Assembly: GCA_021731815.1 (NCBI GenBank) | Contig: JAKFWO010000033.1 | Coordinates: 1-64,000, forward strand | Origin: Hyphomonadaceae bacterium | GTDB taxonomy: Bacteria > Pseudomonadota > Alphaproteobacteria > Caulobacterales > Aquidulcibacteraceae | Reading direction: 5' to 3' | DNA: 64,000 nucleotides | Part shown: positions 8,537 through 18,274 of the stretch, piece after piece | How the letters are laid out: each line of letters begins with the position of its first letter | Position numbering within the stretch: position 1 is the stretch's first letter | Translations under genes and position numbers: made by a program | The notes under the pieces: generated by a model | Told to the model about the DNA's origin: nothing | The model's input: the letters and a program-made list of their open reading frames with translations, nothing else | Databases searched by the model: none

Positions 8537-9427
8537 CTACACGACGCCCAGACCACGCTCGCGCGCAATGCGCTTCATCGCTTTTTGCAGCTTCTCAAAG
8601 GCGCGGACCTCGATCTGGCGAATGCGCTCGCGTGAGACATTATAGGATTGCGACAGGTCCTCGAGCGTCGCCGGCTCTTCCTTGAGGCGGCGTTGCTGGA
8701 TGATATCGCGCTCGCGCGTGTTGAGTTCGCCCATGGCTTCCTGGAGCAATTCCATGCGCAGGCCGAATTCTTCCGAACTCGCCATCTCGCTTTCGACGCC
8801 AGAAGTGTCATCGGCCAGCCAATCCTGCCATTCGGCGTCCGAATCCCCGCCGATCGGGACATTGAGCGAGGCATCCGGCGCGGTGAGCCGGCGATTCATG
8901 TTCACCACCTCTTCCTCGGAAACATCGAGTTTCGTCGCGATATGGGTGACATGTTCGGGGCGCAGATCCCCTTCCTCGAGCGCCTGGATTTCCCCCTTCA
9001 TGCGGCGCAGATTGAAGAACAGCTTTTTCTGGGCGGCAGTGGTGCCCATTTTCACGAGGCTCCAGGAGCGCAGGATATATTCCTGGATGGCCGCGCGGAT
9101 CCACCACATGGCATAGGTCGCGAGCCGGAAGCCCTTGTCGGGGTCGAATTTCTTGACGGCCTGCATCAGGCCGACATTGCCTTCGGAGATCACTTCCCCG
9201 ATCGGCAGGCCATAGCCGCGATAGCCCATGGCGATCTTGGCCACCAGCCGCAAATGCGAGGTGACCAGCTTGTGGGCGGCCCGTGAATCCTCATGCTCGC
9301 GCCACGCTTTGGCGAGCATGAATTCCTGGTCCTTCTCCAACATCGGGAATTTGCGGATTTCGCCGAGATAGCGGGTGAGCCCCGCTTCCGGTGAAACGGC
9401 AATGGTCATGGTGCGCGTATTCGACAT
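8537..9427 (-). CDS. rpoH: RNA polymerase sigma-32 (heat shock sigma factor)
   Basis: A 296-residue group 3 sigma factor directing transcription of chaperone and protease genes. The RpoH box is visible as QKKLFFNLR around residue 125-133. Region 2 reads 'GYRGYGLPIGEVISEGNVGL' and 'FRLATYAMWWIRAAIQE', and region 4.2 'SQSYNVSRERIRQIEVRAFEKL'. The ATG at 9427 gives the family length; a longer frame adds a basic, non-conserved extension. It is divergent from ptsN. Its level is probably set by DnaK and FtsH at the protein level as in relatives, which the sequence does not show. Confidence 0.95.
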   Translation of the reverse strand: MSNTRTMTIAVSPEAGLTRYLGEIRKFPMLEKDQEFMLAKAWREHEDSRAAHKLVTSHLRLVAKIAMGYRGYGLPIGEVISEGNVGLMQAVKKFDPDKGFRLATYAMWWIRAAIQEYILRSWSLVKMGTTAAQKKLFFNLRRMKGEIQALEEGDLRPEHVTHIATKLDVSEEEVVNMNRRLTAPDASLNVPIGGDSDAEWQDWLADDTSGVESEMASSEEFGLRMELLQEAMGELNTRERDIIQQRRLKEEPATLEDLSQSYNVSRERIRQIEVRAFEKLQKAMKRIARERGLGVV

Positions 9428-9796
9428 GAATTGTGTCCCCGCCTTCGTGCTGGGCATACCGCATCTTGCGGCCGCCCGATCCCTCTTACCCTGTCGGCAC
9501 AGGATTGCAGGTAAGTTCATCTAATTTGTGTCGTCCCGGCCCATCCGAAAAGGGGCACGGTGTCAAAAGCCTTGCCATGACCCATACAAAATGTTTCGCG
9601 CAGGCTACAGATCCTTCACGCCTGCACGATTGTCCGGGCCTCTTTCGTGTGCTGACCGACCCCTTGCACATTTTCGAGAGCCACCGATATTGCCGCTGGG
9701 CACCTCCGATCCGGTCGGATAGGGTGCCCACGGGCCGGGCCTTTTTACCACGCCCCTGGAAGTGCGCCGGGGTCGGGGTTTATGTGAGAAAAACCG
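9428..9796. other. Divergent spacer rpoH / ptsN
   Basis: No gene. A stem formed by GGGCACC (9698-9704) and GGTGCCC (9723-9729) encloses a second stem TCCGATC/GGTCGGA. It is followed by GGGCCGGGCC and five T (9742-9746), 51 bp before the ptsN start. It could be an attenuator-like leader element. Further upstream a TTGACA on the minus strand faces rpoH, without a clear -10. Confidence 0.45.
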
Positions 9797-10261
9797 ATGC
9801 CATTCCTCGCCGATCAGGTTGTGCCGGGCGCAGCAATCCTTCCTCTCAAAGCCCAAAGCAAACGGCAGGCGATTGAGATCATGGTGCAGGCGATGACGCC
9901 CGCTGCCGGGATTGACGCGCAGATGATCAGTGAATTCGTGCTGGCGCGCGAGGCGTTGGGTCCGACCGGATTGGGCGAAGGGGTGGCGCTTCCCCATGCC
10001 CGGGTTCCGGGCTTGCAGCGGGTGATGTTTGCGCCGGCTGTGCTGGAAATGCCGCTGGATTTCGGCGGGCCGGATGGACGACCCTCGGATATTCTGGTGA
10101 TGCTGCTGTCGCCGCCAGAGGCCTCTGGCGACCATTTGCGCAGCCTTGCGCGGCTGGCGCGCTTGCTCAGTGATGCGAAGGCCCGTGCAGCCATTCGTGC
10201 GTCGCGCTCGGCGGAGATGTTGCTGGGCCATTTCGGTTACCGTCTGACGGAAGCCGCCTGA
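9797..10261 (+). CDS. ptsN: PTS IIA-like nitrogen regulatory protein
   Basis: A 154-residue EIIA(Ntr) domain, terminal phosphoacceptor of the regulatory PTS branch that links nitrogen and carbon state to potassium transport and stress control. The phosphorylated histidine is His67 in 'GVALPHAR'; 'GRPSDILVMLLSPP' and 'HLRSLARLARLL' are family motifs. In many alphaproteobacteria ptsN follows rpoN and a hibernation factor; here it stands alone, three bases before phzF. The ATG at 9797 gives normal length. Confidence 0.93.
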   Translation: MPFLADQVVPGAAILPLKAQSKRQAIEIMVQAMTPAAGIDAQMISEFVLAREALGPTGLGEGVALPHARVPGLQRVMFAPAVLEMPLDFGGPDGRPSDILVMLLSPPEASGDHLRSLARLARLLSDAKARAAIRASRSAEMLLGHFGYRLTEAA

Positions 10262-10264
10262 GCC

Positions 10265-11089
10265 ATGCGACTGCGCTATTTTCAGGTCGATGCCTTTGCT
10301 GACCGGCCTTTGACCGGTGGCCCGGCGGGGGTGATCCCGCTCGACGACTTCCTGCCCGATTCGCTGATGCAGGCCATCGCCGGCGAGCAAAACCTTGCCG
10401 AAACCGCCTTCATCGTTCCCACCGGCAGCGCTGGTGAATATCGGTTGCGCTGGTTCACGCCGACGACAGAGGTTCCGATCTGCGGTCATGCGACGCTTGC
10501 GGCCGGGGCGGTGGTGCTCGGTCATCTCGCCCCCGAACATCAGGCCGTGCGCTTCCTGACGGCCTCGGGGACGTTGAGCGTCGCGCGCAATCCCGATCGC
10601 GGTCATTCATTCGAGATGAGCCTGCCCGCCAGCCACGCTACGGCGATCCCGGCGGCCGGTTTCGCAGCGGATCCGGGGCTCGAGGTGCTGGCGGTCCATG
10701 AATCCGATTACGCTTTGGTGCTGGTCAGGAATGTGGAAGCCCTGCGCGCCCTGCCGCGCGAAACCGGTGTGCGGGCCGCGGAACGGGCCGGACGCCGGCC
10801 CGGCCATCTCATCGTCGCGGCACGCATGGAGGCTGGCAGTAATGCCGATGTGATTTATCGGTTCTTCGCCCCGGGTTCGGGTATTGCCGAGGACCCGGCG
10901 ACCGGCTCGGCCGTATGCTTGCTTGCCACGGTCTTTGCGCAGGAATTTCCCGAGGCATGGATTCGCCTTGAACAGGCGTTTCCGGGGCGCGGTGCCAATA
11001 TAATCGCGAAATGGGACCGGGCGGGTGACCGTGTTGTGATGCGGGGGGGCGCATTGATCGTGCTGGAGGGCCGACTTCTGGTCGGCTGA
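10265..11089 (+). CDS. PhzF-type epimerase/isomerase
   Basis: A 274-residue protein with the diaminopimelate-epimerase-like double fold of the PhzF family. The start 'YFQVDAFADRPLTGGPAGV' and the catalytic Glu in 'NLAETAFI' (near residue 45) are typical, as are 'WFTPTTEVPICGHATLA' and 'FAPGSGIAEDPATGSA'. Members isomerise small hydroxy- or amino-acid-like compounds; most chromosomal ones have no known substrate. It starts 3 bp after ptsN, so it is likely co-transcribed. No phenazine genes are near. Confidence 0.9.
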   Translation: MRLRYFQVDAFADRPLTGGPAGVIPLDDFLPDSLMQAIAGEQNLAETAFIVPTGSAGEYRLRWFTPTTEVPICGHATLAAGAVVLGHLAPEHQAVRFLTASGTLSVARNPDRGHSFEMSLPASHATAIPAAGFAADPGLEVLAVHESDYALVLVRNVEALRALPRETGVRAAERAGRRPGHLIVAARMEAGSNADVIYRFFAPGSGIAEDPATGSAVCLLATVFAQEFPEAWIRLEQAFPGRGANIIAKWDRAGDRVVMRGGALIVLEGRLLVG

Positions 11090-11262
11090 TCGGGCACCGG
11101 CTCTGTAAAAGCTGCGAATGCACGAAAGGTCCGGGGTCTGAAACGGCGGGACTTGCGCCATGCCGAGGAAAGGCATACAGGGGCGCACCTTTTTATACGG
11201 CACTTTCGCGGGGATCGTTCTCCGCGACTTCCGCCCCTCGTTTTCCGGTCCCTGGCGATCTG

Positions 11263-11694
11263 ATGCCCCGCAAAGCCTTTTCCACGCCGCCATCGGGCGG
11301 ACCCAGCCAGCGCCAATTGCGGGCGGGCGAACTGGTGCGCCATGCGCTGGTGGAAATCCTCGCGCGCGAAGACATTCGCGATCCGGACCTTGCGGGTGCA
11401 TTTGTGACGATCGCCGAAGTCCGCATCAGCCCCGACCTCAAACATGCGACGGTGTTTGCTTCCCTCCTGGGGGCGGCGGATTCCGCGCCGGCGATCGTGG
11501 CGCTCAACCGCGCGCAAGCCTTTCTGCGCGGACAATTGGCCCGGCGGATCGAGCTGAAATTCACGCCCGATCTGCATTTCCGGCTTGACGAAAGCCTCGA
11601 GGAAGCCGCGCGGATCGACCGTCTGCTCGATATGCCCCATGTGCGTCAGGATCTGGCGTCTGAGGCGCGGAATTCCGGAGCGGAAGACGATTGA
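11263..11694 (+). CDS. rbfA: 30S ribosome-binding factor A
   Basis: A 143-residue KH-like protein that helps late 30S maturation and 16S 5'-end processing. The core 'RQLRAGELVRHALVEIL', 'VTIAEVRISPDLKHATVF' and 'LRGQLARRIELKFTPDLHF' follows the family closely. It opens the rbfA-truB-rpsO-pnp group. In most proteobacteria infB precedes it; here the gene upstream is phzF. Confidence 0.96.
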   Translation: MPRKAFSTPPSGGPSQRQLRAGELVRHALVEILAREDIRDPDLAGAFVTIAEVRISPDLKHATVFASLLGAADSAPAIVALNRAQAFLRGQLARRIELKFTPDLHFRLDESLEEAARIDRLLDMPHVRQDLASEARNSGAEDD

Positions 11695-11775
11695 TCGCTC
11701 CGCCCGATCGGCCCTCGGGCGCAGGAAGCGGATTCGCCACAGACCGGTCGGCGGCCGAACGCAATCCAGACTTTC

Positions 11776-11806
11776 AACCGAACCGGAACCGGACCGGATA
11801 CCGGAC
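11776..11806. repeat. 6-bp-based repeat between rbfA and truB
   Basis: AACCG is followed by two AACCGG units and two diverged copies (ACCGG, ATACCGG). It lies in the spacer just upstream of the truB ribosome binding site. This fits the many short tandem duplications of this chromosome. Confidence 0.6.
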
Positions 11807-11822
11807 AGGAATTGGAGTTTCG

Positions 11823-12785
11823 ATGGCGCGCAAGCCCAAGGGTGATCCCGTAAGTGGCTGGGTAGCCCTCGACAAACCGTTGGAAATGACCTCCACCGAA
11901 GCGGTCGCGCGCGTCAAGCGCCTGTTCAACGCGCAAAAGGCGGGCCATGCCGGCACGCTCGATCCGTTGGCGACCGGAATTCTGCCCATCGCGCTGGGCG
12001 AGGCCACCAAGACCGTCGCCTTTCTGATGGAGGCCGACAAGGCCTATCGCTTCACGCTGCGCTGGGGCGTGTCGACCGACAGCCAGGACCTCGAGGGCCG
12101 GGTCATTGCGCGCTCGGACATTCGCCCCGGGGCGGAGGCGATCGCCACTGCGCTGGCCCGCTTCGTGGGCGAGATCGATCAGGTGCCGCCGCAATTTTCG
12201 GCGATCCGGGTCGAGGGCGAGCGCGCTTATGACCTCGCGCGCGGCGGGGTGAGCGTGGAACTCGCCCCGCGGCGGGTCCGGCTTCATGCGGCGCGGCTGC
12301 TCGAGATCACGGATCCCGACATGGCGACCTTCGAATTGCGCTCGGGCAAGGGCTTCTATGTCCGGGCGCTGGTGCGCGATCTTGCCGCCGCTTTGGGGGC
12401 AGAGGCGGTCGTCACCGATCTGCGGCGCACCATGGTTGGCCAATTCACCGGGGATGTGTCGATTTCGCTCGACTCTTTGGCCGGGATCGAAGATAAGGCG
12501 CGGCTACGCGAAAGGCTCCTGCCGATCGAGACCGCGCTGGACGACATCCCGGCGCTCGCGATCAATGCGGAGGACGCGTCGAAACTCAGGCAAGGCCGGG
12601 CGCTCGTGCTTCTTCCCCACCAGATGGAGGAGATTCGGCCGCATTTCCGCCCCCGCCAAGCGGCCGATTGGGACGCGACGCGTGCGGTGCTGGCAATGTG
12701 GCGGGGCCAGGCCATTGCTCTGGGCGAGGCGCGTGCAGGAAAATTCTCCCCCGTTCGCGTGTTTCACATCGAAGAGGAGATTTGA
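11823..12785 (+). CDS. truB: tRNA pseudouridine-55 synthase
   Basis: A 320-residue enzyme forming pseudouridine 55 in the T loop of tRNAs. The catalytic Asp47 is in '[12 protein letters not shown]'; '[21 protein letters not shown]' and '[16 protein letters not shown]' are further signatures. The ATG at 11823 is chosen because GGAG lies 6 nt upstream (TTGGAGTTTCG) and the family begins there; an upstream ATG overlapping rbfA would add a repeat-coded, non-conserved leader. rpsO starts 2 bp behind it. Confidence 0.95.
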   Translation: MARKPKGDPVSGWVALDKPLEMTSTEAVARVKRLFNAQKAGHAGTLDPLATGILPIALGEATKTVAFLMEADKAYRFTLRWGVSTDSQDLEGRVIARSDIRPGAEAIATALARFVGEIDQVPPQFSAIRVEGERAYDLARGGVSVELAPRRVRLHAARLLEITDPDMATFELRSGKGFYVRALVRDLAAALGAEAVVTDLRRTMVGQFTGDVSISLDSLAGIEDKARLRERLLPIETALDDIPALAINAEDASKLRQGRALVLLPHQMEEIRPHFRPRQAADWDATRAVLAMWRGQAIALGEARAGKFSPVRVFHIEEEI

Positions 12786-12787
12786 CG

Positions 12788-13057
12788 ATGTCGGTGACCG
12801 CCGAACGAAAAACCGAACTGATCAAGGACAATGCCCGCTCGGGCAATGACACCGGATCGCCCGAAGTGCAGGTCGCGATCCTGTCGGAGCGCATCAATAA
12901 TCTGACCGGGCATTTCAAGACCCACAAAAAGGACAATCATTCCCGACGTGGCCTGTTGAAGATGGTGGCCCAGCGCCGCAGCCTGCTCGATTTCCTGAAA
13001 TCGCGCGACGAAAGCCGCTATAAGGCCATCGTCGAAAAGCTTGGCCTGCGCCGGTAA
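12788..13057 (+). CDS. rpsO: 30S ribosomal protein S15
   Basis: The complete 89-residue S15, which binds the central domain of 16S rRNA early in assembly. '[19 protein letters not shown]' and '[19 protein letters not shown]' are diagnostic. AGGAG lies 10 bp before the ATG, at the very end of truB. It is followed by a structured spacer and pnp, the classical rpsO-pnp pair, where translation and decay are often autoregulated. Confidence 0.98.
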   Translation: MSVTAERKTELIKDNARSGNDTGSPEVQVAILSERINNLTGHFKTHKKDNHSRRGLLKMVAQRRSLLDFLKSRDESRYKAIVEKLGLRR

Positions 13058-13067
13058 GGTCCTTGCC

Positions 13068-13207
13068 GACCGGATCTCTTTCCGGTCCGGATCCGAACGA
13101 CATCCTGAAGGGCATGGGGCCCTTCGGTTCGGCGCGAAAATCGCGCCAGCTCCAGGCCGGGAACGCCCGGTCTGGTTAACATGAGCGGCGAAAAGGAGGG
13201 CCTTTTC
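13068..13207 (+). promoter_or_regulatory. String of five hairpins between rpsO and pnp
   Basis: Five stems follow one another: 13068-13087 (GACCGGA/TCCGGTC), 13107-13125 (GAAGGGC/GCCCTTC), 13131-13147 (GGCGCGA/TCGCGCC, AAA loop), 13152-13175 (10 bp with one G-T pair, AACG loop) and 13190-13207 (GAAAAGG/CCTTTTC). None is followed by a T-run. In enterobacteria the rpsO-pnp spacer is cut by RNase III and then degraded by PNPase, which represses pnp; this string is a good candidate for an equivalent. The pairings are seen; the role is inferred. Confidence 0.7.
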
Positions 13208-13226
13208 GGGCGCCCGGAGACCGCAA

Positions 13227-15368
13227 ATGTTCAATATTCACACCGTTTCACTCGAATGGGCCGGGCGCACACTGACGCTCGAAACCGGCCGCATGGCGCG
13301 CCAGGCGGATGCCGCCGTGCTCGCCACCTATGGCGATACCCAGGTGCTTGCCACCTTCGTCGCCGCACGCACACAGAAGGAGGGCGTGGATTTCTTCCCG
13401 CTCACGGTCAATTACCAGGAAAAATTCTACGCGGCCGGCCGGATTCCTGGCGGCTATTTCAAACGCGAAGGCCGGCCAACCGAACGCGAAACCCTGATCT
13501 CGCGCCTGATCGATCGCCCGATGCGCCCTTTATTCGTTGAGGGATTCCGCAACGAGACGCAGATCATCGTCAACACCCTGTCCTATGATCTCGAAAATGA
13601 TCCCGATGTCGTTGCGCTGATCGCGGCCTCGGCAGCCGCCACCTTGTCCGGTGCGCCTTTTCTCGGGCCGATCGCCGGCGCACGGGTGGGGCTGATCGAT
13701 GGCGAACTGGTGCTCAACCCGGCGGTCGCCGATATGGCGCGTTCCGAGCTTGACCTGATCATCGCCGGCACGGTCGATGCGGTGATGATGGTGGAAAGCG
13801 AAGCCAAAGAGCTTTCGGAAGCGCGGATGCTGGCTGCGGTCATGCATGGCCATCGCGGCATGCAGCCCGTGATCGAGGCGATCATAAGGCTGGCGGAGAA
13901 GGCGGCGGGCGAGCCATGGGATTTCACCCCGCCCGACAATTCCGGGGTTATCGCGGCCATCCGTTCGGAAGTCGGCGGGGCGCTCAAGGCAGCCTATCAG
14001 ATCGTCACCAAGCAGGAACGCCATGCGGCGGTCGATGCCGCCCGCAGCACGGCCAAGGAAAAGCTCCTGAAATCCGAAGCCAATCCGCAAGGATACGACG
14101 CCCTGCGTTTCAAGGAAGCGTTCAAGGCGCTCGAGGCGGAGACCGTTCGCGGCTCGATCCTCGAGACCGGAATGCGGATCGATGGCCGCAAGACCGATCA
14201 GGTGCGCAGCATTCGCTCCGAAACCGGCATTCTGCCGCGCACCCATGGATCCTCGCTGTTCACCCGGGGCGAGACCCAGGCCCTGTGCATCGCGACTTTG
14301 GGCACGGGCGAGGACGAACAATATATCGACAGCCTTGAAGGCACGCATAAGGAGCGCTTCATGCTCCATTACAATTTCCCGCCCTTTTCGGTCGGGGAAA
14401 CCGGACGCATGGGCGGCCCGGGGCGCCGCGAAATCGGCCATGGCAAGCTCGCCTGGCGCGCGCTTCAGGCCGTTCTGCCGAGCCGTGAGGAATTTCCCTA
14501 TACCATTCGCGTGGTGTCGGAAATTCTGGAATCCAATGGCTCGTCGTCAATGGCGACCGTGTGCGGCTCATCGCTTGCGCTGATGGATGCCGGCGTGCCG
14601 ATCAAGCGACCGGTCAGCGGGATTGCCATGGGGCTCATTCTGGAACCCACCGGCTTTGCGGTGCTGTCGGACATTCTGGGCGACGAGGATCATCTCGGCG
14701 ACATGGATTTCAAGGTTGCGGGCACCGAAAAGGGGGTGACCTCGCTGCAAATGGATATCAAGATCGCCGGGATCACGGAAGAGATCATGCACAAGGCGCT
14801 GGCCCAGGCCGAAGGCGGGCGCCGGCACATTCTTGCCGAGATGAACAAGGCGCTTGGCACCTCGCGCGGGCAGGTGGCGGCGACCGCGCCCAAAATGGTG
14901 GCCTTCACGATCCCGACCGACAAGATCCGCGAAGTGATCGGCTCGGGCGGCAAGGTGATCCGCGAGATCGTCGAAAAAACCGGGGCCAAGATCGATATCG
15001 AGGACGATGGTTCGATCCGGATTTCCGCCGTGGCCCAGGAATCCATCGACGCCGCGGTCAAATGGGTGAAATCCATCGCCACCGAACCGGAAATCGGCCA
15101 GATCTATGAAGGCAAGGTCGTCAAGATCATGGAATTCGGGGCCTTTGTGAATTTCTTTGGCAACAAGGACGGGCTCGTCCATGTCTCGCAACTCGCGGCC
15201 CAAAAGGTGCGTCAGGTGTCGGACGTGGTCAAGGAAGGCGATATGGTCAAGGTGAAGCTGCTGGGCGTTGACGATCGTGGCAAGGTCCGCCTGTCGATGC
15301 GGGTGGTCGACCAGATGACCGGCGAGGACATCGAAGCCAGGCTGAAACAGGCCGAAGGGGCCGAATAG
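13227..15368 (+). CDS. pnp: Polyribonucleotide nucleotidyltransferase
   Basis: A 713-residue PNPase, the phosphorolytic 3'-5' exonuclease of the degradosome. Two RNase PH domains (about 10-145 and 310-440), with an alpha-helical domain between, are followed by a KH domain ('[20 protein letters not shown]', about 565-585) and an S1 domain ('[20 protein letters not shown]', from about 620). Start motif '[16 protein letters not shown]' fits the family, with GGAG 10 nt before the ATG. A strong terminator follows. The leader suggests autocontrol. Confidence 0.98.
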   Translation: MFNIHTVSLEWAGRTLTLETGRMARQADAAVLATYGDTQVLATFVAARTQKEGVDFFPLTVNYQEKFYAAGRIPGGYFKREGRPTERETLISRLIDRPMRPLFVEGFRNETQIIVNTLSYDLENDPDVVALIAASAAATLSGAPFLGPIAGARVGLIDGELVLNPAVADMARSELDLIIAGTVDAVMMVESEAKELSEARMLAAVMHGHRGMQPVIEAIIRLAEKAAGEPWDFTPPDNSGVIAAIRSEVGGALKAAYQIVTKQERHAAVDAARSTAKEKLLKSEANPQGYDALRFKEAFKALEAETVRGSILETGMRIDGRKTDQVRSIRSETGILPRTHGSSLFTRGETQALCIATLGTGEDEQYIDSLEGTHKERFMLHYNFPPFSVGETGRMGGPGRREIGHGKLAWRALQAVLPSREEFPYTIRVVSEILESNGSSSMATVCGSSLALMDAGVPIKRPVSGIAMGLILEPTGFAVLSDILGDEDHLGDMDFKVAGTEKGVTSLQMDIKIAGITEEIMHKALAQAEGGRRHILAEMNKALGTSRGQVAATAPKMVAFTIPTDKIREVIGSGGKVIREIVEKTGAKIDIEDDGSIRISAVAQESIDAAVKWVKSIATEPEIGQIYEGKVVKIMEFGAFVNFFGNKDGLVHVSQLAAQKVRQVSDVVKEGDMVKVKLLGVDDRGKVRLSMRVVDQMTGEDIEARLKQAEGAE

Positions 15369-15414
15369 GCGATCGACCGCGCAATTTTCCACATTGACAG
15401 AGGCCGGGGACAGA

Positions 15415-15444
15415 GGCCGGGCGTGACCAACGCCCGGCCTTTTT
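15415..15444 (+). terminator. Intrinsic terminator of pnp
   Basis: A perfect 10-bp stem GGCCGGGCGT/ACGCCCGGCC with a 5-nt loop is followed by TTTTTG. It lies 46 bp behind the pnp stop. Its left arm overlaps the second copy of a 13-bp duplication (15398-15410 and 15411-15421, CAGAGGCCGGG). Confidence 0.92.
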
Positions 15445-15763
15445 GTCGTTATCGGCCGCCTGATTTACCCGAATGGCCCGCGAGGGCTGGCCGGGTTGGT
15501 GAACCACCGACCTTTTCTTTTTGGTGAGAATGGTTTCTAATAAATTCATCAGGATTTACAAATGATCCTGTGGTACGCTAAAGTTTAAGTTTGCACAAAG
15601 TTTCATTAATCGGGAATAATTACTGTTCTCATAAAGTAAATTTGCAGTGCAAAAGGCGTGTTTTTTCGTAAATACCTGAAGCGTTAACCTGAAGGTTGGA
15701 ATTTGGAGGTGATAAGGCCCGCGATGACATTTTCGGGGGCGCATCCCCATAGGAGCTGCGAAT
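15445..15763. other. AT-rich spacer before the chemoreceptor gene
   Basis: About 320 bp, clearly more AT-rich than the surroundings (for example 15580-15670). No gene. AGGAGC at 15751-15756 is the ribosome binding site of the next gene. The AT-rich part probably holds its promoter; I cannot point to a definite sigma-70 or sigma-28 box. Confidence 0.5.
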
Positions 15764-17560
15764 ATGACCACTCTTGCCCTGGGCAAATATGCTCCCGCAA
15801 TCAAGGCGATACGGGCCGGAAATTCGCCCGGATTTCTGAGCAATATCGTTGAACGGTTTTCGGCCCTCACCCGGCTGAATGACTGGCCGCTCATCACCAA
15901 GCTCGCGGCTCCGGGTGTGGTGCTGGGATGCGTGGCGGGCCTCATTGCCACCACCGGCTCCATGGCGCTGGGTGCCAATGCGCGCCAGACCGAGGCCCTG
16001 ATCGAAAAGGCGATCACCCGCACCCTGATCATTGAGCAGGTCGCGGCCGATGTTCGCGACATCAATGTCTCGCTTTATCAATATGTCAGCCAGCAGGGGG
16101 TCGTGCGGATCTCCGACGGTTCGGCCAGCGCCCGGGTCAATGAGCTGGTCGGCAAGATGGATAATATCAAGACCCAATTGGCAGAATTTTCCGCCGATTT
16201 GCCAGACGATCAAAAGACCAGGGCCGATGCGATTACGGCACAAATGGTAAAATTCAAGGAAACCGCAGGCTTTGTCGGCAATATGATGGAAGTTGATTAC
16301 GGCTCGGCCGTGACCTTCCTGCAACCAAATGAGGAAGCCTATCGCTCGATGATTGCCACGCTCGATGAGCTGGTAAAATACGCGGCGGATGCCACAAGGG
16401 CGACGACCGCAATGGCACGCACGCAGGCCTCGGTTGCGAGCCGCAAGATTGTGACCGGTGCGGTGTTTGGGATCGGAATCGGTCTCGTGCTGGCGGTTCT
16501 GATCGCACTCGCCGTGCGTCGCTCGGTCAAGGATATAGCCGACGCGACCGAAACATTGGCCGGGGGTGACCAGAGCGTCGATCTCGGTGCGCTGCGCCGC
16601 AAGGACGAATTGCAGGCCATGGTCGATGCGCTGGAAACCTTCAAGGGGAATATGGTCGAGCGCGACCGGCTGGTCGAGGCCGAACGCCGCGCGGCGGCCG
16701 AGCGCCACAGACGCAGCGCCGACATCGAATCCACGGTTCAGGCCTTTGAACAGGATGCCCGCCAGATCGTGCAATTGGTCGGGGCCGCCGCTACCGAACT
16801 CGAGGCCACCGCCCAAAGCATGACCCAGACCGCCGAGCGCACCCAGACCCGTTCGACCGAAGCCAATCGGGCGCTCGATATCACCTCGGGCAATGTCCGC
16901 ACCGTTGCAGCGGCCTCGGAAGAACTCAACGCCTCGATCTCCGGCATCGGGGATCGCGCCCGCAATTCGGTGGCGATCGCCGACAGCGCCGTGCGCCAGT
17001 CCGCCGAGGCCCGCCAGACCATGCAGACGCTGCAAACTGCGGCCGCCAAGATCGGCGAAGTGGTGGGGCTGATTACCGAAATCGCCGAAAAAACCAATCT
17101 GCTCGCGCTCAATGCCACGATCGAGGCGGCGCGGGCGGGGGAAGCGGGCCGCGGCTTTGCGGTGGTCGCCACCGAAGTCAAGGCCCTCGCCACCCAGACC
17201 GCAACCGCCACCAATGAAATCCGGGCCCGTGTGCAGGAAATGCAACGCATCACCCAGGCCACCGGTGCCGCGATCGACGGGGTTTCGGGAACCATCGGGC
17301 AGATGAGTTCATTTTCGCAGGACATCGCGAATTCGGTGAATGAGCAGACCGCCGCGACCTCGGAAATCGCGCGCAATGTCGCAGAAGCTTCGGAAGGCGC
17401 TTCCCAGGTGGCGGGCACGATGCATGAATTGCGCGAGGCCGCAGGCGAAACCGGTTCGGCCGCCGACCAGGTGCTGCATGCGGCGCGCGAATTGGCGACG
17501 CAATCCAATTCGATGAAAACCCGGGTGGATCAATTCCTCAACCGGATCCGCGCGACCTGA
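15764..17560 (+). CDS. Methyl-accepting chemotaxis protein
   Basis: A 598-residue chemoreceptor. A cytoplasmic start of about 45 residues precedes TM1 (about 47-69); a mostly helical periplasmic domain of about 160 residues follows, then TM2 (about 229-251), HAMP (252-305) and the signalling coiled coil. The hairpin tip '[19 protein letters not shown]' that contacts CheA and CheW is intact. The tail ends NRIRAT and lacks a CheR-tethering pentapeptide. AGGAG stands 8 nt before the ATG. No che genes are nearby, so it works with a distant cluster. Ligand unknown. Confidence 0.94.
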   Translation: MTTLALGKYAPAIKAIRAGNSPGFLSNIVERFSALTRLNDWPLITKLAAPGVVLGCVAGLIATTGSMALGANARQTEALIEKAITRTLIIEQVAADVRDINVSLYQYVSQQGVVRISDGSASARVNELVGKMDNIKTQLAEFSADLPDDQKTRADAITAQMVKFKETAGFVGNMMEVDYGSAVTFLQPNEEAYRSMIATLDELVKYAADATRATTAMARTQASVASRKIVTGAVFGIGIGLVLAVLIALAVRRSVKDIADATETLAGGDQSVDLGALRRKDELQAMVDALETFKGNMVERDRLVEAERRAAAERHRRSADIESTVQAFEQDARQIVQLVGAAATELEATAQSMTQTAERTQTRSTEANRALDITSGNVRTVAAASEELNASISGIGDRARNSVAIADSAVRQSAEARQTMQTLQTAAAKIGEVVGLITEIAEKTNLLALNATIEAARAGEAGRGFAVVATEVKALATQTATATNEIRARVQEMQRITQATGAAIDGVSGTIGQMSSFSQDIANSVNEQTAATSEIARNVAEASEGASQVAGTMHELREAAGETGSAADQVLHAARELATQSNSMKTRVDQFLNRIRAT

Positions 17561-17600
17561 GCCGGACCCCGGTAATCGGCGCTACGGTCCATGATACAAG

Positions 17601-17635
17601 ACAGGCCCCTGAAGCTTCAGGGGCCTGTTGTTTTT
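17601..17635 (+). terminator. Intrinsic terminator of the chemoreceptor gene
   Basis: A perfect 28-bp palindrome (17601-17628, arms ACAGGCCCCTGAAG / CTTCAGGGGCCTGT) is followed by TGTTTTTG. The T-run is on the plus-strand side only, so it serves the chemoreceptor gene rather than the convergent carD. Confidence 0.9.
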
Positions 17636-17743
17636 GTGATCATTCCCGGGCGGCTCGATGAAGAAGCCACCAGGATGACGGAATCAGCACGAAGACGTAT
17701 CGGGGCGTAATCCCCGCCGCCAAACCTGAATCCCGCGATCCCG

Positions 17744-18274
17744 TCAGGCGGCCGCGACGGCCTTGGTCTTCAGCGAGGCCGATAATTTCTTCATCGCCGC
17801 TTCCCGGTCGCAATTTTCCAGCGCCGCTAATTCGCGGGCCATCCGGTCGAGCGCGGCTTCGTAAAGCTGGCGCTCGGAATAGGATTGCTCGGGCTGATCG
17901 CCGACGCGGTGGAGATCGCGCACGACCTCTGCAATCGAAATCAGATTGCCGGAATTGATCTTGGCTTCATATTCCTGCGCGCGGCGGGCCCACATCACGC
18001 GCTTGATGCGCGCGCGACCGCCCAATGTCCGCAGGGCGTCTTCCATGAGCTTGCCCGAGGACAAGGGCCGCATGCCGCAGGTCGCGGCTTTCGCCGTGGG
18101 AACCCGCAGGGTCATCTTGTCCTGTTCAAAGGAGACGACAAAGACCTCGAGGCTGTAGCCGGCAACCGTCTGGGTTTCGAGCCCGATGATCCGCCCCACG
18201 CCATGGGCCGGATACACTATGTGGTCGTCCACCTGATAGGTGTTGTTATCGTCTTCCGCCGCACGTTTGGCCAT
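17744..18274 (-). CDS. CarD family transcriptional regulator
   Basis: A 176-residue CarD/CdnL-type factor that binds the RNA polymerase beta subunit and stabilises open complexes, mainly at rRNA and growth genes. The Tudor-like domain begins 'VDDHIVYPAHGVGRI' (about 14-28), and the helical C-terminal domain contains 'KRVMWARRAQEYEAKINSG'. The ATG at 18274 gives the alphaproteobacterial length. The carD/fdxA neighbourhood is widespread in the class, although here they are 625 bp apart. A TTGACA on the minus strand (18310-18315) may be its -35. Confidence 0.93.
   Translation of the reverse strand: MAKRAAEDDNNTYQVDDHIVYPAHGVGRIIGLETQTVAGYSLEVFVVSFEQDKMTLRVPTAKAATCGMRPLSSGKLMEDALRTLGGRARIKRVMWARRAQEYEAKINSGNLISIAEVVRDLHRVGDQPEQSYSERQLYEAALDRMARELAALENCDREAAMKKLSASLKTKAVAAA

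Noticed and set aside
13181-13540. A frame starting at an ATG in the rpsO-pnp spacer
   Set aside because: It runs into pnp out of frame and has shadow composition, although its ATG stands before a GGAGGG motif.
15629-17245. A 538-codon minus-strand frame opposite the chemoreceptor gene
   Set aside because: Antisense shadow caused by GC-rich third positions; the plus-strand product is certain.
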